This document shows positions 60,261 through 64,000 of a DNA stretch of 64,000 nucleotides, piece after piece (the stretch's first letter is position 1; each line of letters opens with the position of its first letter). The notes beneath the pieces were generated by a model that was given only the letters and a program-made list of their open reading frames with translations, was not told the origin of the DNA and ran no database searches. The stretch is from Myxocyprinus asiaticus (Eukaryota > Chordata > Actinopteri > Cypriniformes > Catostomidae): NCBI RefSeq assembly GCF_019703515.2, contig NC_059349.1, positions 28,517,744-28,581,743 on the forward strand, given 5' to 3'. A program made the translations under genes and the position numbers.

Positions 60261-60796
60261 TCGATGCTACATTAACACCACAAAAGTTATTCATGCGGTC
60301 CCAACCCAGTTTTATTAAGTTCCATTTTGCAAATTTAAATGGATAGAACGCAATGAAATCAAGTTGTGTAAACATTTTCTAGAATTGTGTTGCTTTATTT
60401 CGTTTTAATTAAGTAAATTGAACAAGCCCAAAAATCCTTTTTTAGAGTGGACAGCTTTCTTCAGGATATTTTTGAGCCAATTCACAATTTCACATTGAAG
60501 ACCTTCTATCTGCAACTGTCTGCACCTGCATTTAGTTACTTAGTCTTGGTCTCTTCGTCCTCATGTCTTTAAAAAAATGCTCAAATTGAAAAATCTAAAA
60601 AATCCTTTTTCTCAGTTGCTCATTTTCCTTCAGCTTTATGCTGAAAAACTAAGAACAACTTAAAAAAGATTAAATGAAAATGAAATGATCTCAGGAAAAT
60701 TCGGTGTTATGCACCTACACAATTTTGTTTGCCTGCTGAGAAAATATGATGTCCCAGAGATAGAAAATGTTCGCTACAGGGCCGTCTTTTCCACCT
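60261..60796. other. Unannotated AT-rich stretch
   Basis: No feature seen. Confidence 0.35.
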
Positions 60797-61800
60797 CTAA
60801 TCACCATATTCTGTAGAAAATCCTGAAAGAAATGTCCTGTGGATTTTCTTCATTAGCAGGCAAAACTGCTTTGTAGATCCACTATGTGTATGACATGTTC
60901 TTCTGAGGTATAACATTTTTACCTGTGAAAAATTGTTGTAAGTCCTGTCCACGGCGTTCTTCTTGGTTTGTAAATTGTGGTGTAAAGCAGCACACTTCCA
61001 AAAGATGTTAGAAGAGAAAAGCTCGTCACTTTTACATAAAACACTTCCACCTCGTCTCATGGTGATACACACCACAGATGTCTTCTTACCTGGCCTCAGA
61101 TATTGCTTTGCAGAAACAAACTTTTTACCCAAACAACCAAACATATTAATCACCACAGGCACTGGAAGAGAGGAACAAACACACACTGCTTGTTTGTTTT
61201 TTAGTGCCTTTAATTTCTAGCACATATCACAGTCTGCCTTCCCTAGTGGAGTATTTTTGGTGAAAGGTGATTAAAACTTTTCTCTGCCATCAACCGCACA
61301 GCTTCCCAATGCTGTCCAGTGCTTTTCCTGAGGCCTGGCCCTGCCCACCTCAGGGAATCTGCCATAATGAGATTGTACTCACAGCCCAGCACAGGGATAT
61401 GTGAAATGTGAAGGGGGGGGGGGGCTTCATGCGGCTTCATGGAAGGTGAAAACAAGAGCATTATGAATTTCTAATCCCTGATACATTATTCATTCATATT
61501 ACAAGCCCAGAACACAAAGGTGGACAGGAGAGCACTCACTTCAAACGTTTCTCTGATATCTCGGTGTGGGTAACCATTGCATTCTTCAAATGAAGGCAAA
61601 GTCTTTAAACTGCATATATTAATAACATCTGAAAATAACTGGCGCATGCCATGTAGCTCTGCTCCTGTAAGGGGGATGAATGAAGTGAAACAAAGAAAAG
61701 ATGAATAACAAGGTAACACATCTGTCTGGAATGTGAATCTTTTGGAGAGGGTAGATTCAGGGAGATTTTTATTGAGTTCTTTTATCTCCTCTTTCAAAAA
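60797..61800 (-). other. Unrecognised exon-like segments
   Basis: Three minus-strand segments look spliced. 61664-61540 encodes ELHGMRQLFSDVINICSLK and LPSFEECNGYPHRDIRETFE between a CCCCCTTACAG acceptor and GAA/GTGAGT donor. About 61400-61243 is open through ADSLRWAGPGLRKSTGQHWE to a stop. 61161-61090 encodes VVINMFGCLGKKFVSAKQYL between CTTCCAG and CAG/GTAAGAAG. The phases do not all match, so exons are missing or they belong to different transcripts. I do not recognise the family. No repeat match was seen in the window. Confidence 0.35.
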
Positions 61801-62000
61801 GAGCCAGATAAAAGAATTCTAATTCTTACCTCAGTCACAGTCCTGACTCTGCAAAGCACACATTGCTCTATGCACCTTGTCACTTTCCCCACACCAACAA
61901 CAAAGAATTTGAAAGAAGACTCACATTTGAATCGGAATGGCTTTTAAAGGTGATGTGTGTAATTTACTTGTTTATTATTATTATTATTTTTAATCCAATC

Positions 62001-62400
62001 TTAAAGGAATATTCCAGGTTAAATACACATTAAGCTCAACTGACAGCATTTGTGGGATAAATGTTGATTACTACAAAAATACATTTTTCTTAAAAAAAAA
62101 AAAAAAGAAAAAAATCTGGGTCACAGGCACTTACAATGAAAGCTAATGGGGCCAATCCGTAAACTATGAAATGCACATGGTTTCAAAAGTAAAGTGTAAT
62201 AAAATCGCTTACTTACCTTTTCTGTGTAAATTTATATCCAATTTTACAACTTCGTTGCCATGACAACATAACGCTGTAAACCCTAAAACAACCATTCAAC
62301 TCAAATAATACATGAGTTTTAAAAGAAAAATTAATGGAAGTGCTTTTAAAAAATTGTAAGCTTCAAATTTCTGCCTTTAAACTCTTAAAGAAAAGGAGAG
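62001..62400. mobile_element. MITE copy related to 28794-29377, right end lost
   Basis: Starts ATTCCAGGTTAAATACACATT and shares ACATTAAGCTCAACTGACAGC, CTTTTCTGTGTAAA and GTTGCCATGACAACATAACG with the other copy. Confidence 0.75.
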
Positions 62401-62419
62401 ATTATTTGAATTTTTTTTA

Positions 62420-62985
62420 ACAACATTTTAACAACCCCAAAATGTTTTACTCACCCTTATGCCGTCTCAAACCCTTGTGACTTTTGTGGAACACAAATGA
62501 AGATATTTTGATGGAGATATGATGTGAATGCAGTATATCCATACAATGCAAGTCAATGGGGTCCTTCCAAGCTCCAAAAAGTACATAAAGGCAGCATAAA
62601 GGTAATCCATAAGATTTTTAATCTGTCTTCTGAAGCGATCGGAGGGCTGTACACGCTGTTTCAAGCTTCAAATCTTGATAGCATCGAGAAGACTGCAGAT
62701 GGCAATATTTATTGTGAAAAAGGAGTTAAATTTTGGCCTGTTCTCACCCAAAACTGATCAGAAGACATGGATTAAACCACCTGAGTGAAAGGCATATGCT
62801 GCCTTTATGTCCTTTTTGGAGCTTGGAAGTGTTGGTCCACATTGACTTGCATTGTATGGCTATATATTCACATCTCCATCAAAATATCTTAATTTGTATT
62901 CCGCAGAAGGAAGAAATGTTATTCCGACCCAATAACATTGGTTTAACCATTGGTGTGAGTTTGGGGTGGAACTATCTATTTAGTT
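62420..62985. mobile_element. MITE of the TTCACC family, diverged
   Basis: Contains TTTACTCACCCTTATGCC, GTGGAACACAAATGAAGAT, TACATAAAGGCAGCATAAAG, the inverted counterparts near 62800-62900, and a terminal TTTGGGGTGGAACTATC. It forms a large imperfect inverted repeat (62510-62600 against 62800-62880). Confidence 0.7.
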
Positions 62986-64000
62986 TGACCAATGGCAAAT
63001 GGGAGGAGTGTTTGGTAAACCTGTTTGAAGACAGTCATTTCCATTTGGTGCCTCTTGGCATGGAAATTACTCACTTTACCTTTAAACAACTTTAAGGCAT
63101 TGCTGCCTAATTAATGCAATGAGAGGTGTTGAACTGTATATGTTCCACTTCAAAAATGTATTTCTATGTATTTTGTCTGAATTGTAATCTACAGTGTGAC
63201 AAGATATATTTGAAAGACACAGCAGATATAGTACAAATTCTGACAAGCTGTTGGAAAAATTAGGTGGAGACATGGAGAAATGTCTCTAGAAGAAAAATGA
63301 AGTCAGAGCAGAGCAATAACAGGCGAACAAGAGTGCACTGAATTATGATTGGTTAAAATTAGATTACAGCCTCTTACTGAAATAAATCTACATTCTTCAA
63401 CTGCAACTCTAATCTGAAGTCATAGTTAACTTTTTCTGTCTCTCTGTCTCTGTCCAAAAATTTAATAAGTGATTCATTCCTTTTGTTTCAAGACTTAAAA
63501 CTTGATTTTTTTTTTGTATTTCTTTCTTTGCAGCTTTAATTACAGAATACCCTTTAAAGTGATGGCAGTAAAAAAAATTGGAAGTCTTCAACTTTGCATT
63601 TATCTTAGTGTTTTGGCCTTTTAAAAGAAGAATGAATACAAACATGAATCTGAGCACTGCAAGCCTTTGAGGCATATTTCTGCACCAACAAGCAACAAAT
63701 CTTGCAGCTTTCTCTCATTCTTTCTAATTGATGAAGAGAAGATTCAGTGATCACAGTTACTGAATCCATGAAAACCCCAATATTTTAATCACCTGAGATT
63801 TTGATAAGTTTTGTCCATCATAATTATCTATACACCACAAGGTTTGACAAGGTAAATAATTCTAAACAAATTAATGCCTACTTATGTGTATTAAATATGT
63901 ATTAAACATCTGAAAGGAATTCATCATGTCAATATATAGAGTAATATAATTCTTTAAAGTTAAGAAATAATGATAGCCTCAAATTTCCTCTCCATGGAGT
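62986..64000. other. Unannotated AT-rich stretch
   Basis: No feature recognised up to the window edge. Confidence 0.35.

Overview
The window is nuclear DNA from a ray-finned fish, most likely a cyprinid or close relative. It is AT-rich and exon-sparse. It carries repeat classes typical of such genomes: several Tc1/mariner families including a Sleeping Beauty-type family, tRNA-derived and 5S-derived SINEs, DIRS elements, L1/L2-type LINEs and MITEs beginning with a TTAAAGGGATAGTTCACCC-like terminus. Intron/exon structure with GT-AG sites confirms a eukaryote. No CRISPR array, operon, tRNA gene or rRNA gene was seen.

Two host genes can be read. A complete inositol monophosphatase gene (impa1) lies on the + strand. 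It has eight coding exons between 11645 and 14634, a probable 5' UTR exon ending at 10573 and a poly(A) signal at 14867. On the - strand, from about 30227 down to 17329, a chain of phase-compatible exons encodes first a UEV (TSG101/UEVLD-like) domain, then a linker, then a HOIP/RNF31-like UBA/RING1, IBR end, RING2 and C-terminal LDD-like region. The UEV part has an in-frame TAG where family members have a conserved Trp, and the core IBR exon could not be found, so the locus may be a decaying gene. A third, unrecognised set of exon-like segments lies on the - strand at about 61.1-61.8 kb.

Region by region: 1-3.4 kb, L1 on the - strand (ORF2 start, ORF1) split by a Tc1; 3.9-5 kb, another LINE 3' end between GA microsatellites; 5.7-9.2 kb, a minisatellite and a three-layer nest (MITE containing an L1 3' end containing a Tc1); 9.2-10.1 kb, a LINE tail and a fold-back repeat; 10.5-14.9 kb, impa1; 14.9-16.9 kb, a Sleeping Beauty-type element and MITE; 17.3-30.2 kb, the UEV/RBR gene, its introns filled by four Tc1-type insertions, a SINE, a LINE with reverse transcriptase and a MITE; 30.2-35.8 kb, few features apart from a 61-bp-arm palindrome and a SINE; 35.8-39.8 kb, a Tc1, a solo LTR hosting a Harbinger-type MITE, and a hAT-type element; 40.7-45.3 kb, an LTR-internal-LTR-internal-LTR array with a 39-bp minisatellite inside a gag-derived frame; 45.3-48.6 kb, a DIRS element; 48.6-53.6 kb, an L2 end split by a solo LTR, SINEs, and a LINE endonuclease fragment; 53.6-60 kb, mostly unannotated sequence plus a 5S-derived SINE, a 175-bp duplication and a second DIRS fragment; 60-64 kb, the putative exons and two MITEs.

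All recognisable transposon proteins are interrupted. The layering gives a relative chronology of insertions. The most biologically interesting item is the UEV-RBR arrangement, which would couple a ubiquitin-binding module to a linear-ubiquitin-type E3 ligase if the exons really belong to one transcript.
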